From the NCBI GenBank assembly GCA_947579605.1, contig OX388312.1, forward strand, positions 28,481,313 to 28,545,312: 64,000 nucleotides of DNA, given 5' to 3'. Positions within the stretch are counted from its first letter, which is position 1. Each line of letters opens with the position of its first letter. Source of the stretch: Athripsodes cinereus. Its lineage: Eukaryota > Arthropoda > Insecta > Trichoptera > Leptoceridae. Positions 12,237 to 22,361 of this stretch are shown here, piece by piece. Position numbers and translations under genes: made by a program. Under the pieces are notes generated by a model. It did not search any database. It was given only the letters and a program-made list of their open reading frames with translations, and was not told the origin of the DNA.

Positions 12237-13130
12237 GAAGTTGCAGTAATATATCTAAATGTATAGCACTTTATTGACAATTCTTGAAATTGTATAATGT
12301 TGAAAATGCCAAAAAGGTAGCTAATTGCGTAGTTTATTTCTAACCGACAACCTTTCCTTCTACAGGATTCTTGAAAACTTTTAAAACAGTGTAGTAAACT
12401 TATGCTATTTTGAGGAATTAACGGGTTTAATATGAACTATTATACTATTTCTCATATTATTTATCTTGTGAAAATAGTAAAATATTTCTATCAAACGCAT
12501 GACTAAAAAATGTTATCCATATGAAAATATGCTTACATGGCTACTGTTTGAAGAAAGAATGAAAAAATCCGAAAACAATTCTGGGAGAAGAAAAAAATAT
12601 AAAACCCTTATAAATAAATGGCATAATTTCAAAATATTTATACAGTATCGATATTCAAAATAACAAAATGTTTAGCCTCTTTCAAAATACAAAAATAATA
12701 TCTGATGATGTATTCATGAAATCAAAGCAGGGGCAGAAAATTGCCTTTCCTTTTCTTTGCAAACGATGAATGTGGATAAAATAATGTTGGAGAGAGAATG
12801 GAAGAGGGAAAAGAAGGATTGTTGGAGAAGGGTATAAAGGAAAAAAGGTGAAATCTAAGATTTGAAAAGGATATAAAAATATAATATACACCATCGATTT
12901 ATATACAGTTTACTTGTAATAGAGTTTACACGTTTTTTATTTCATTTTAAGAAGAATCTATTTGCTCAATGAATATAATTATCTAATGATAATGATGGAT
13001 GACTTTTTCGACAACGTTCAACTGCAGTTTCTATCCAAAGACCGCAAGAAACTCCGTTGAAATAGCGATGCAACGTCTTCATTTTGATCTGGATATTTGA
13101 TCCAGTTTGATTTTTTTCGTAGACCACGTG
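12237..13130. other. Non-coding AT-rich stretch
   Basis: No recognised exon or repeat. A purine-rich run at about 12780-12870 gives only accidental open frames. Confidence 0.4.
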
Positions 13131-13360
13131 GCGAAAAATTGGTTTCCCACTCTTTTCCGTAAATATTCGAGTCCTGTAAAAAACAGGTGTTCGATAAAAA
13201 AAGACATTTTACATCTTTAATTCAGCGATGAGGTTTGCCACCCATCCTGAATGTCTTAATTTTATGTTGAGACAGAGAGGACAACTTGCATGTTTATTAC
13301 ATGCAGCTGATCTGCTGGCTACCCCACTTGTGGGATATGCCGGGATGGGATGGTAGTATT
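13131..13360 (-). repeat. Repeat S, near full-length copy
   Basis: One of the two most complete copies. In reverse complement it starts with CCATCCCATCCCGGCATATC, continues through CCACAAGTGGGGTAGCCAGC, CATGTAATAAACATGCAAG, ATTCAGGATGGGTGGCAAAC, CTCATCGCTGAATTAAAGAT and CTGTTTTTTACAGGACTC, and ends near GAGTGGGAAACCAATTTTTC with a CACGTGG word. This defines a unit of about 230 bp. Confidence 0.7.
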
Positions 13361-13508
13361 AGTAGTAGTAACTCAAATATACCTGTAACACCATCTCATT
13401 AAGCAATATGCTTGTATCGTGTAGATTGAGTATGTAGATTGGCAGCAGGAGGTTCGAACTTAGAACAATTGAGTTTTGAGAGTGTAATATCAGACTATCG
13501 GCCTGTAA

Positions 13509-13684
13509 GTTCGTCGGTAGCCTGAAGGTAGAGTCTCGGCCTCGTGAACATGGGGTCGGTGGTTCAATACCAGGTGCCGGCTAACTCCCCTTTCACGACA
13601 CAAGCTTTTAGTAGCTTACTGTGAAAGGTTGTATTTGGGTTTATAACAAACAAAACCCAGATATATCTTTAAAAAAAAAAAAAA
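13509..13684 (+). repeat. tRNA-derived SINE
   Basis: A pol III B box, GGTTCAATACC, lies at 13562-13572 and fits the GGTTCRANNCC consensus. An A-box-like stretch, TAGCCTGAAGG, lies about 35 bp upstream. The 3' part (CACGACACAAGCTT, GTGAAAGGTTG, TATTTGGGTTTATAACAAAC) ends in an A-rich tail. A diverged second copy is at 19881-20054 and a 3' fragment at 34525-34612. The tRNA-like part does not keep a full cloverleaf, so it is not a tRNA gene. Confidence 0.75.
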
Positions 13685-13856
13685 TTACATGCATTTTATC
13701 AAACTTCTGGAGTCTAATTAGATTTTATTTATTTTTTTGCAGATTTCCGCTGTTACATCTCCACCATCCTCTGAATTGTGCCTTGCAGAAAATTGATTTT
13801 TCATCAAAGCGTAAGTAGCACCATTTAATTTATTTATTAATCATTCCGTCACAGAA

Positions 13857-13965
13857 TTTCCTTCAAGTTAGGTAGCCAGTGGACTAACTACAAATAATAA
13901 ACACGCAAGACGTCCTCTCCGTTGAGAAGTTGAGGATGGAAGGTGTAGCATATTGGTGAATTGAA
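13857..13965 (+). repeat. Repeat S copy, diverged
   Basis: TTAGGTAGCCAGTGGACTAA, ACACGCAAGACGTCCTCTCC and GTGAATTGAAGAT match repeat S. Confidence 0.5.
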
Positions 13966-13989
13966 GATATACAAAAATCTCATGCATTA

Positions 13990-14260
13990 TGTTTTATGAC
14001 TACCTTCTTCTTCTCAGCCCACTCCCGTCCACTTTGGACGAAAGCCTCCTCCATTTCCTTCCACTTCATTCGATCTGCGTCGTCTGCATCTAGTTGACCT
14101 CGGCGTGTCGAGTGGTATCATCCTTCCACCTCATTGGGAGTCTTCCTATGCTCCTGGTTACTGTTCTTGGTCTCCAAGATGTAAGAGACTTTGGCCATTT
14201 GTCATCTGGACTTCTATGTAGTTATGTGTCTCGTTCATCTCCATTTAAGAGTTTTGACAA
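13990..14260 (-). mobile_element. RTE-like LINE C-terminal remnant
   Basis: The minus strand contains, in changing frames, LKWRWTRHI, LPMRWKDDTTRHAEVN, IEWSGRKWRRL and MKWKEMEEAFVQSGREWAEK. The arrangement K-W-R-W..H, R-W-K-D-D and a terminal R..W...EAF is typical of the C-terminus of RTE-type LINEs. Several frameshifts and stops show an old copy. The exact clade is inferred from this pattern alone. Confidence 0.6.
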
Positions 14261-14329
14261 GTTGTGCAATATCAGTATTTTTAGTTTTACGTCTTATTTT
14301 TTCGTTCCGCGCTATGACTACCTGGGTAC

Positions 14330-14450
14330 CTAGACAAATTACATTTGGCGATCGACTACAAACGAACTTTGCGACATGTACATATTATAATGTTATGGTA
14401 CATTGTCGAAAAGTTCGTTTGTAGTCGATCGCCAGATGCAATTAGTCTAG
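14330..14450. mobile_element. Palindromic MITE ('CTAGACAAA' family)
   Basis: Ends CTAGACAAATTACATTTGGC and, inverted, CTAGACTAATTGCATCTGGC, continue inward with GATCGACTACAAACGAACTT on both sides and meet near a short AT-rich centre. A sister copy is at 30832-30969. Target duplication unresolved. Confidence 0.7.
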
Positions 14451-16484
14451 GTAGGTACCCTGCTTCTTACAAAAAAGAGTGAGAGACTAAATCCGAGAAC
14501 CCCGCGTAAAAACAAAGCTTTTAATTAACAATCTGATCTAGATTTTAATTAATCGCAAATACATACGTAAACAATCCGATACTAAACACGTGACAAATAA
14601 GTTAATAAAAAGCTTATCAACCTTAATAACTGCCAAGTGTGGGTATGTATGAAGGTAGATATTGATCACAAACGTAGTAAATACATCAAATATTTCCCTT
14701 ATAACTCAGCTTTTATGACTTTGTTATTATTTGCGAGCTTTCTATACCTATGTGCGTAAATTACGTAATGTAAATTGTTCATTCCGAGTATTCGATATTA
14801 CGTTACATATAAAGTAACTACCTATCAGTGGCGGGACTAGGCTTTTCACATCGGGCATGCTTTGTACCAATATACTATTTTACTCGCAAACGAGTGGATG
14901 TCCTTGAGAATAATATAATATATAAATCGGAGGCGGAACTAGGCTTTTCATGTTGGTCTTACATTCGTTATAGGTACATTCGAATATAAGATATAAGATA
15001 TCCAGAATGGTTGACATACCCCTTTGCTGAATATAAAATATTAAATGGTTTATATGCGATGTCTCTTAAAGAACACTTGAAAACTTATATATAAATAAAT
15101 AAAATACAAGAAGTCTTCGATACCTACAAATAAATAAAATTGTGTAAGTATGTAACTTTAAAATTAAATGTCGTAATAATTATACAATTTATTTTATCTC
15201 GCGCACCCATCATAATATATTAACTATGTAATCCTACTTTATGAAGAACGTTTCGAGTCTAAAAACTACATATACCAGCATTTGCACCTTCAAATAATTT
15301 TTAACTGCCAGTACGTTACGTACGACTCACACAATCATTACACAACCAATACAAATAAAAACATACTCATATAGGTACACTATGCACCCAAACGTTCTTC
15401 ATAGAAGCATTGCTTATTTTGTTCCTTAAAATCGCACACATACAACCAAACTACACAATAATACACATGTATGGCGCGTCATTGCCTACTACGTATTCAC
15501 ACTAAAATTTAAGTGTGTGTTAGTGAGAACAGAAGCTACGTATAAAGCAAACATTAATAATATAGCTATTCCGGTAAATTATTGGATTTTATTAAAAAAA
15601 AGTCAAAATAACGTATCGATTGAATACGCACTTTACCTATTACATTTAGTACGCGCTTTTGATAAAAACTCTAAAACTTACAAAAATTGTATATTTGCTG
15701 TGTACCTATATATTTTTGTGCAATGATAACGGACGAATCGTTTTTTTTTTGCAACGAAATGTTTGGCGGAAAATTCAAATTAGTTTTTGATGATTTCAAT
15801 ATTTTCTTCATAGATTCTTTGGGCTTGCTGTGCTTTTTTGCATGTATGGCAGGCACGCGACTGCTACCTACATATATTCATAAAGTCAGTTATCAATACA
15901 TCCATAATACGATACAGACCCTCTCATATCTCTTTCTTTCGCTTTTTCACGATCTCCTCGTAAACGTATGGTGGAAACAAGCTTCTATTATTCTATGACA
16001 TGGGTCATGGACCCAACACTTTGATAAAAATGAAACTAGATTTTCGTAATTTTTGTTTTATACTTGGCAGGTATTCGTAAAATATCACACGTAAGACATA
16101 TAGCTAATAATATTTACCTCTATATTTACTTTTTTTGCATAATTTTGTTTCAACGTACATGCTATACACGAGCTTAATTGGGGGGTTGGTCTGCTCAGAT
16201 CAATGTATCAATTTTTTCTTTTTATTAATGATTTGTCAACTCTGTTTGTGTCTCTGTTAAATAACGAAGTAAGTAAAAAAATAATATTTTCAATCATTAA
16301 TTTGTGTCTAGCATTTTATATAAATTAATAGTTATTAAATTTAGCTGATTTAATAACATATTAAATAAATTTCTTAAACTTTCTATACTTTCTCATTCAA
16401 TATTTCAATAAAATGTATAACACCTGAATAATATTTTCATGTATTTATGTAGCATGTAATAGGTCTTTGCCGTAAAATTGTCCA
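14451..16484. other. Non-coding stretch with two partial transposon ends
   Basis: CAGTGGCGGGACTAGGCTTT begins at 14826 and a similar word, GGCGGAACTAGGCTTTTCAT, recurs about 105 bp later; both resemble the ends of the candidate element at 54989-55571. A repeat S scrap lies at about 14988-15080. The remainder is AT-rich with no gene recognised. Confidence 0.4.
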
Positions 16485-16615
16485 CACATATCAGCAAATC
16501 TAACAAGTGAGATGACCAACAGACTTACTGTTTTTAAATATACAGTCCCTTTCGTGTCAATATAAAAAAGAAATTCAGGGTTGGGGCAAATATCATTATC
16601 GCTGAATTAAAGACA
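16485..16615 (+). repeat. Repeat S copy, diverged
   Basis: AACAAGTGAGATGACCAACA, AAAGAAATTCAGGGTTGGGG, CAAATATCATTATCGCTGAA and TTAAAGAC follow the repeat S order. Confidence 0.5.
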
Positions 16616-16662
16616 ATAAGTGTATTACATAATACACTAAATCTTATAAAAAATGAGCAGTA

Positions 16663-16847
16663 GGCCTAGTCAAAACACATTTAAGCGTTACGTTTTCGTT
16701 TCGTTTTCGTTCAAACAAGACGAGATTGCGAGAACGCGTCAATTTTCAGAGCTACTTGTGTATTTAAGCTCCGAAAATTGACGCGTTCTCGCATCGTCGT
16801 CCGCGTTTGAACGAAAACGTAACGCTTAAATGTGTTTTGACTAGGCC
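16663..16847. mobile_element. Palindromic MITE ('GGCCTAGTCAAAACACATTT' family)
   Basis: GGCCTAGTCAAAACACATTT, AAGCGTTACGTTTTCGTT and CGAGAACGCGTCAATTTTC on the left are mirrored by their reverse complements on the right, ending in CTAGGCC. The arms are 80-90 bp. The element has no coding capacity. Related ends occur at 4309 and 45869. Confidence 0.75.
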
Positions 16848-16913
16848 CACAGCAGTCCTATTCAGTCCTGAAGGTTCCATGAAGCATGTGAATTAGTAAA
16901 TAAATACATAGAT

Positions 16914-17250
16914 ACCATCACGCCGCTTCCCTCGTGTGGTAGGCAGAAAGGATCGAGCGCCACTCCCTTCTATCCTTGCATACATCTTTCGCTTCCGTCA
17001 CTGTCATATAATTCCTCATGCACGCTTTCTTGTTCAATGTGCTCAACACATGAGCGTCCTGTAGGATTTGATTTAAATGATCTTGCCATTTAATCCTCGG
17101 ACGTATACGTCTCCTCGCTTGATTACTCTCAGCCAAATAAATCTTCTTAAGTCATTCTGTTCTCATTCATTCTTTCCACGTGCCCAAGCTATCTTAACTT
17201 ATTTACATTCATCCTTGTAATTACACCAACTTTCATTCCACATTCATTGT
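16914..17250 (-). mobile_element. LINE 'family B' C-terminal coding remnant, longest copy
   Basis: The minus strand reads (in two frames) LGHVERMNENRMT, then MAESNQARRRIRPRIKWQDH, LNQILQDAHVLSTLNKKACM, MTVTEAKDVCKDRREW and RSILSAYHTREAA before the stop at about 16918. The G-H-V-x-R-M motif followed by a basic RRRIRPRIKW segment and a W-R terminus is the usual end of many LINE polymerases. This copy shows that the short dispersed 3' ends at 343, 9336, 10872, 44452 and 46000 belong to a LINE. Confidence 0.75.
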
Positions 17251-18290
17251 AAATAAATAAATACAGATAATACGCGCTCTATTAGATAGATTCAATTATT
17301 TATTTTAAAACATAACAATGCATACTCGTATATATTACATACAAACTTTAAATTCTGTTATTTACCATCCCATTTAAATTATCTAACTTGTGTATGGGAT
17401 AGAATTAATCATATTACAAAGTTTACATATTTTCTTATTTCATTTTACGGCAATGCAATACGAGTGAGTTATGAAGTTCACATATAAACAATAATAATAA
17501 ATTCAACTAATACCATGCTCTATTTATAAACTACATTTTTACAGCCTTAATTTCTTTCTTTTTTTCTAAATGTACGCAGTCCATTTTTAAATACCTTATG
17601 ATTATTGATAATTATAAGTTCTTTTGGTAATTTATTGAAACACTTTGTTTCCTGATAAAAATAGTGATGATGCGAAACACAGATAATAAATTTCCCGCGA
17701 TATGTGATCTTCGACTACAAATTATTTCGGCGATACGACCATCAAAAGTTTTTTTTATCCGCTCAGTCCACTTTTCAGTTGTATCATTTTAGTACATATT
17801 TCAGCCGTCGCTGAAAATTCTATAGTTGTACTTCATAAGGTCTACTGGGACTTTTTCAAATCAAAGCTCACGTTTGCCGTCCGTTTTACTTTTGATAGTT
17901 TTGCAAAGTTGTTGGAAACGGGGAAAACCTGAATGTGTTGAAATCGTAAAACCTACTTTTTATTGCTGCACGTATCCCCTGACAATAGCGCAAATGTCCT
18001 CTATTTTCCAAGATCCTATCCGTGACTTGGAAAGTGCATACTCTAACAAGACTACACAAGACTACTCTAAACTGAATTCCCAAGAAAATAAGAATTGAGT
18101 ATATCTCTCTTGTCTCTTGCGTTGGTGTTGTTGAACTATGTTTGCACATATCCAAACTTATGGTGACTTAATTTGACTATTTAAGCAGAAAGATGATAGA
18201 AAAGGCTAGATCATTTAAAACTATGTTTACGTTTAAATTCTGGGGGTATCTCGCAAGGGTGCAAAAGCTTCGTTTTGTAGCACTCTTTAA
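17251..18290. other. Non-coding stretch
   Basis: No exon recognised. Two opposed open frames of about 90 codons at 17826-18155 overlap each other and show no domain. Confidence 0.4.
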
Positions 18291-18292
18291 TA

Positions 18293-19224
18293 TTAGGTCC
18301 TTACATATGAAATTGGCGTTTGGCGAACTGGCAACTTTGATTCAAAATATGTGGCGTTCGGCTAGGAATTCCAAATTCAAATTTATTTCAAATTTAAGAC
18401 CATGTATTTCTGTGTTCGAATTACGAAATTTATTTGTTATCGCGTCATTTGTTTTTCTTTCACATCGTTCTGTTCACAATATGGAGAACTTAAAATATCG
18501 CTATATTTACGAATATGAGTTTCACCTCGGCACTAGTGCTGCAGAAACGGCTCGTAGGATTAACAATGCGTATGGGGAAGCTACTGCAAAAGAAAATACG
18601 GTACGTTATTGGTTCCAACGTTTCCGTTCTGGAAATTTTGACCTACAGAACAAGCCTCGTGGACGGCCGGAGACACAAGTTGATAACGAAGAATTAAAAG
18701 CAATTGTGGAAGCAGATCCATCGCAAACCACGTCAGAGTTAGCGGCAGGCTTCGGTGTGAGTGATAAAACCATTTTGATTCACTTGAAACAAATTGGAAA
18801 AGTGAAAAAACTTGAAAAATGGGTACCGCATGAATTGGTACTGCTGCTTCAGGACAACGCTCGACCACATACGGCACGTTTGACGACCGCAAAACTACGG
18901 GAGCTGCGACTGGAATGTCTTCGACACCCACCATACTCCCCGGACCTTGCTCCAACTGATTACCATTTTTTTCGGAATTTGGACAACTTCATGCAAGGAA
19001 AAAAATTCAATTCTCACGAGGCTGTCCAAACGGCCTTCAAAGATTTTATTGATTCTCGCTCACACACTTTTTTTAGTAAAGGAATCAATGAACTACCTTC
19101 GAGATGGCAAAAGTGCATAGATAGCCATGGTACATACTTTGACTAAATAAAAAAATAGTTTCATAAAAAAAAATCGTTTTCATTTCTGCCATATGAAACG
19201 CCAATTTCATATGTATGAACCTAA
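18293..19224 (+). mobile_element. Internally deleted mariner element (cecropia-like), TA target duplication
   Basis: Inverted ends start TTAGGTCCTTACATATGAAA (18293) and, on the other strand, TTAGGTTCATACATATGAAA (from 19224). TA dinucleotides flank both sides (18291-18292 and 19225-19226), the target duplication expected for Tc1/mariner. The element is 932 bp, whereas full mariners are about 1.3 kb. The difference is accounted for by loss of the middle of the transposase gene. Confidence 0.92.
18481..19146 (+). pseudogene. Mariner transposase with in-frame internal deletion
   Basis: 221 codons, ATG to TAA, with no stop or frameshift. Residues 1-119 hold the complete DNA-binding half: a first helix-turn-helix (about 10-50), the RGRPE linker at 60-64, and a second helix-turn-helix (about 70-105), ending in IGKVKKLEKWVPHEL. 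The sequence then jumps directly to LLLQDNARPH with catalytic Asp125 and PPYSPDLAPTDYHFF with Asp160, exactly 34 residues apart as in DD34D mariners. The first catalytic Asp and about 120 surrounding residues are missing, so it cannot catalyse transposition. An open frame extends upstream through the inverted repeat, but ATG 18481 is chosen because family proteins start there. If made, the protein could still bind inverted repeats; that is inference. Confidence 0.9.
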
Positions 19225-19880
19225 TATTATATAATATGCCAAGCTAGAAGCAGAAAGTTCACTTTATGACTTTTAAGAATATCGTAAATAATAGCAGTTG
19301 ATACCTTCAACTTTTGCGCAAAGCTACTGCCAATAAAAAGTACATACCTAGTACGTCATCGTCATCATACCCTTTCCTCACACACTAAGCTTTTTGCTGA
19401 AACTTTTCCAAAGTTTCCTAATCAATGCAAATTTGCTGATATAAGCTTTTCAAGTTGTAATCTCTTTAATACTGTGCGACCATAAAAACCCCCACTTTTA
19501 CACCCCCTCCCCAATAATAATAGGGCACAAGTGTTAATACTTCTACTTATGGAGGTAGTACTTTACTGTACCCAACACTTGTGAAAAGCATCGTTGATCG
19601 TCATCTCATATATAAATGGCCTCAATCACGGCATGGAGAATGTTTAATATTTCAACTTCTAATAATGTTGATATTTCACCGAGAAGAAAAATATGCCAAT
19701 TTACTTATTTGAATATGAAATAAGTTTTGGTGGAAAGCACTCGCAGCCGCTTTAATACAGTATAATAATAATATTTGTCTAAATTTATTTAAATATAGTT
19801 AGTAGAAAGACGAAGGAATTTAATGATATATTTGCTCTCGATTGAGGATCATAATATAAATATATTTTGTTATTATATTT
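19225..19880. other. Non-coding stretch
   Basis: AT-rich sequence with no recognised repeat or exon. Confidence 0.4.
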
Positions 19881-20054
19881 GAGTTCGTCGGTTGCCTGGA
19901 TGTGTCTCGGCCTCATTTACAAGAGGTGCGCGGTTTAATCCCAGTTGCCGTCAAATTCTCCATAAACGACACAAGCTTGTAGCGTAGTGTAAAAAGTATA
20001 TAAATATACATATTTGGACTTATAACATTAACCCAGATACATATTTTTTTTTTA
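19881..20054 (+). repeat. tRNA-derived SINE, second copy
   Basis: GAGTTCGTCGGTTGCCTGGA, TGTCTCGGCCTCATTTACAA and a B-box-like GGTTTAATCCC (19932-19942) parallel the SINE at 13509. The shared 3' part (CGACACAAGCTTGTAGC, ACCCAGATACATA) ends in an AT-rich tail. Confidence 0.7.
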
Positions 20055-20494
20055 TATTTATATAGCTATTGATTTAAGAATCATTGCAAAGTAAGGGCTA
20101 AGAGAGCTTTATTAATTAATAACTGCAGCTTTTAAGCTTTACGAATACCCCAGATGGAACAAGATTCAAAGACTGGATTGCTTTTTTTTAATTGAATATT
20201 GATCATTTAAAAATCATATTATTGAACGATTCACAGTAGGTACCTACCGCTTTTTTATGAGATGTTACTTATACTTTGTCGTACATTGAAAAGAGAACCA
20301 TCTCACATCTGGATGTGTTTTTAAAAGAGCAGCACCCACCACACATCTCGTACCGTACCTGTAGATATGCATATCTTTGATGACACACACATGCACAAAC
20401 GAGATTTAATGTCACACTGAAGCGAAAAATGCTGCTCCGAGGGAGCATTCTAGATTTAACAGTCACACACCTAAAATTATAGACCCCTATTTAT
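20055..20494. other. Non-coding stretch
   Basis: No exon or known repeat; open frames lack domains. Confidence 0.4.
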
Positions 20495-20655
20495 CCACAC
20501 ATTAAAATCATCCTCATGGAGGAGTCATTGGGCAGGCCGAATGGCCGAAACCGCCATCGTGATACTCCTATATACATAGTCTTTCTTCAATATTCCTTAT
20601 AGGAGGTTCAAAACTTTATCCAGAAAATGGAATAATAAATAAATAAATAAAATCT
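20495..20655 (+). repeat. Retroposon 3' tail with GGCC hairpin and (AATA)n end
   Basis: GGAGGAGTCATTGGGCA, then a GGCC-GAAT-GGCC hairpin, GAAACCGCCATCGTGATACT and a run of AATAAATAAATAAAA. The structured 3' part plus A-rich simple repeat is what LINE or SINE 3' ends look like. No coding part is attached, so the family is unknown. Confidence 0.4.
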
Positions 20656-20725
20656 GTATACAAATAAAAATAAAGAAGAAACAAGTGAGACAAGGATAAT
20701 TTAAGTAATAGCATAAACTCTACTC

Positions 20726-21230
20726 CATGGGTGGCCAACCTTTTCAGCAGCAGGGCCAAATTTCAGAATGAGATTTCCTACCGGGCCGCACAAAAATGTT
20801 CTCCATGTATGGAACATTTGATAATTTTACTTAACATCTTAAAATTTTACCCCCCCCCCCCCCGTCTCCAAATTTTCAAAATGGCATAGGAATTTGAGAT
20901 GTTACAAAATTCTTCGATTTTCTTAAAGAATATTTTTTTCAAAATACCTCTTTCAAAAAAGTAGCGGGTACTTGTTCCGACTATGATAAAATTAAAGCGT
21001 GCATAATTTTTCATCCACGATTCGACGTGGTGTTTGTATTTTTGTGTTAAATTTTATTATTGTCTTGATTGTTTACTGTACGTACAATGATAGCGAAATG
21101 TTTTTTTTTTTTACTGTAATGCTTTTCATTGTTTCTTTTATAGAATAAATAAATAAATATGCTTCGCGGGCCGCACGTAGACACCCAACGGGCCGCATGC
21201 GTCACGCGGGCCGCGGGTTGGCCACCCTTG
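20726..21230. mobile_element. Non-autonomous hAT-type element with 8-bp target duplication
   Basis: Terminal repeats CATGGGTGGCCAACC (left) and CAAGGGTGGCCAACC (right, inverted) bracket 505 bp. An exact 8-bp duplication CTCTACTC flanks it (20718-20725 and 21231-21238), the hallmark of the hAT superfamily. Inside are GC-rich CGGGCCGCAC words near both ends and a run of about 14 C at 20852-20865. There is no transposase frame. Confidence 0.85.
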
Positions 21231-21267
21231 CTCTACTCTATTCCTTTTTTCCTTCTATTGTATTTTT

Positions 21268-21745
21268 TCTAAATTTCAGTAAGTGGACTAATGTTACTTA
21301 ACAATTGTATGTGGTATATTTGTAAAGAATCTGTTGATATCTTAAATAAAATAAAACATAATGACAAAAAAATTACTTAATGTGTATTGTTTCTAAATTT
21401 CAGTAAGTGGACTAATGTTACTTAACAATTGTATGTGGTATATTTGTAAAGAATTTGTTGATATCTTAAATAAAATAAAACATAATGACAAAAAAAAATA
21501 CTTAATGTGTATTGTTTCTAAATTTCAGTAAGTGGACTAATGTTACTTAACAATTGTATGTGGTATATTTGTAAAATCTGTTGATATCTTAAATAAAATA
21601 AAACATAATGACAAAAAAATTACTTAATGTGTATTGTTTCTAAATTTCAGTAAGTGGACTAATGTTACTTAACAATTGTATGTGGTATATTTGTAAAGAA
21701 TTTGTTGATATCTTAAATAAAATAAAACATAATGACAAAAACAAA
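21268..21745. repeat. Tandem array, about 124-bp unit, nearly 4 copies
   Basis: The word TCTAAATTTCAGTAAGTGGA recurs with periods of 124, 125 and 122 bp. Copies are nearly identical: a GAA loss in one, T/C changes at one site, and A-run length variation. The array follows immediately after the hAT element. Confidence 0.9.
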
Positions 21746-22090
21746 ATTGGTGAATAGGAAAAAAGATCGTAATGCCTTATTTGACATATTTTACATAAAA
21801 AGCTAAATATTTTGCTTGATTTGCATCGCGTATCTCCTCCGCATCAACCTAAATAAATAGACGTTTCAATATTTAGATATTCACCGAAGCTGAGAAAACT
21901 TTAGGAATAAAATACGTATTTATCTACAAGTGAATATCAAAGTCTTTTGCAAATATTATCATTGCAGAATATTTCGTCTGCAGTTATACAGCCTATGTAA
22001 ATGCAATCATTGATTTTATTCCATCAACATATTGATGTTATGAGCACATGCATAGGTACTATACGCTTCGTGCCATGCTGTACTCATTGC
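21746..22090. other. Non-coding stretch
   Basis: AT-rich, nothing recognised. Confidence 0.4.
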
Positions 22091-22202
22091 TGAATTTAAT
22101 ATTTAAATGTATTAATTTTTTCAAACACCTGTCTTTTAATGGACACTCAAAAACTTGCAGAAAAAAGTAGAAGACCAATTCTTTGCCGAGTGGTCCACGG
22201 AA
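22091..22202 (+). repeat. Repeat S 3' part
   Basis: TCATTGCTGAATTTAATATT, TCAAACACCTGTCTTTTAA, GGACACTCAAAAACTTGCAG and GACCAATTCTTTGCCGAGTG match the far end of the long repeat S copy at 31953. Confidence 0.6.
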
Positions 22203-22215
22203 ATAAAAATAATAA

Positions 22216-22361
22216 TTGAAAAGTGATTAGATGGAAGAAATCACTATAAAGTGATAATCTCGCCACTGCATATCATCACATTTTTTCTTATGAAAACTGA
22301 TTTATTGGTTATGTTATGTGAATGATGATGTGCATGAAGAATAAAATAAATAAATAAAAAA
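22216..22361 (+). mobile_element. LINE 'family C' 3'UTR, severely truncated
   Basis: TTAGATGGAAGAAATCACTA, TAAAGTGATAATCTCGCCAC and TGATGTGCATGAAGAATAAA, then (AAAT)n, match the ends of family C at 51950-52085 and, inverted, 1325-1470 and 40918-41050. Confidence 0.75.

Noticed and set aside
12682..12894. 70-codon minus-strand frame rich in Pro, Leu and Phe
   Set aside because: Low-complexity purine/pyrimidine-skewed DNA; no domain, splice support or neighbours.
13562..13572. tRNA gene suggested by a perfect B box
   Set aside because: No cloverleaf can be completed, and the sequence is a repeat with an A-rich tail and a second copy at 19.9 kb: a SINE.
18193..18480. N-terminal extension of the 18.4 kb mariner transposase frame
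   Set aside because: It crosses the inverted repeat and flanking host DNA; family proteins begin at the Met at 18481.
20540..20575. Hammerhead-type motif from GGCC-GAAT-GGCC followed by GAAAC
   Set aside because: The required CTGANGA core is absent upstream, so only a generic hairpin tail is supported.
21268..21745. CRISPR-like repeat array
   Set aside because: Units are contiguous without distinct spacers, about 124 bp long, and in an animal genome; an ordinary tandem repeat.
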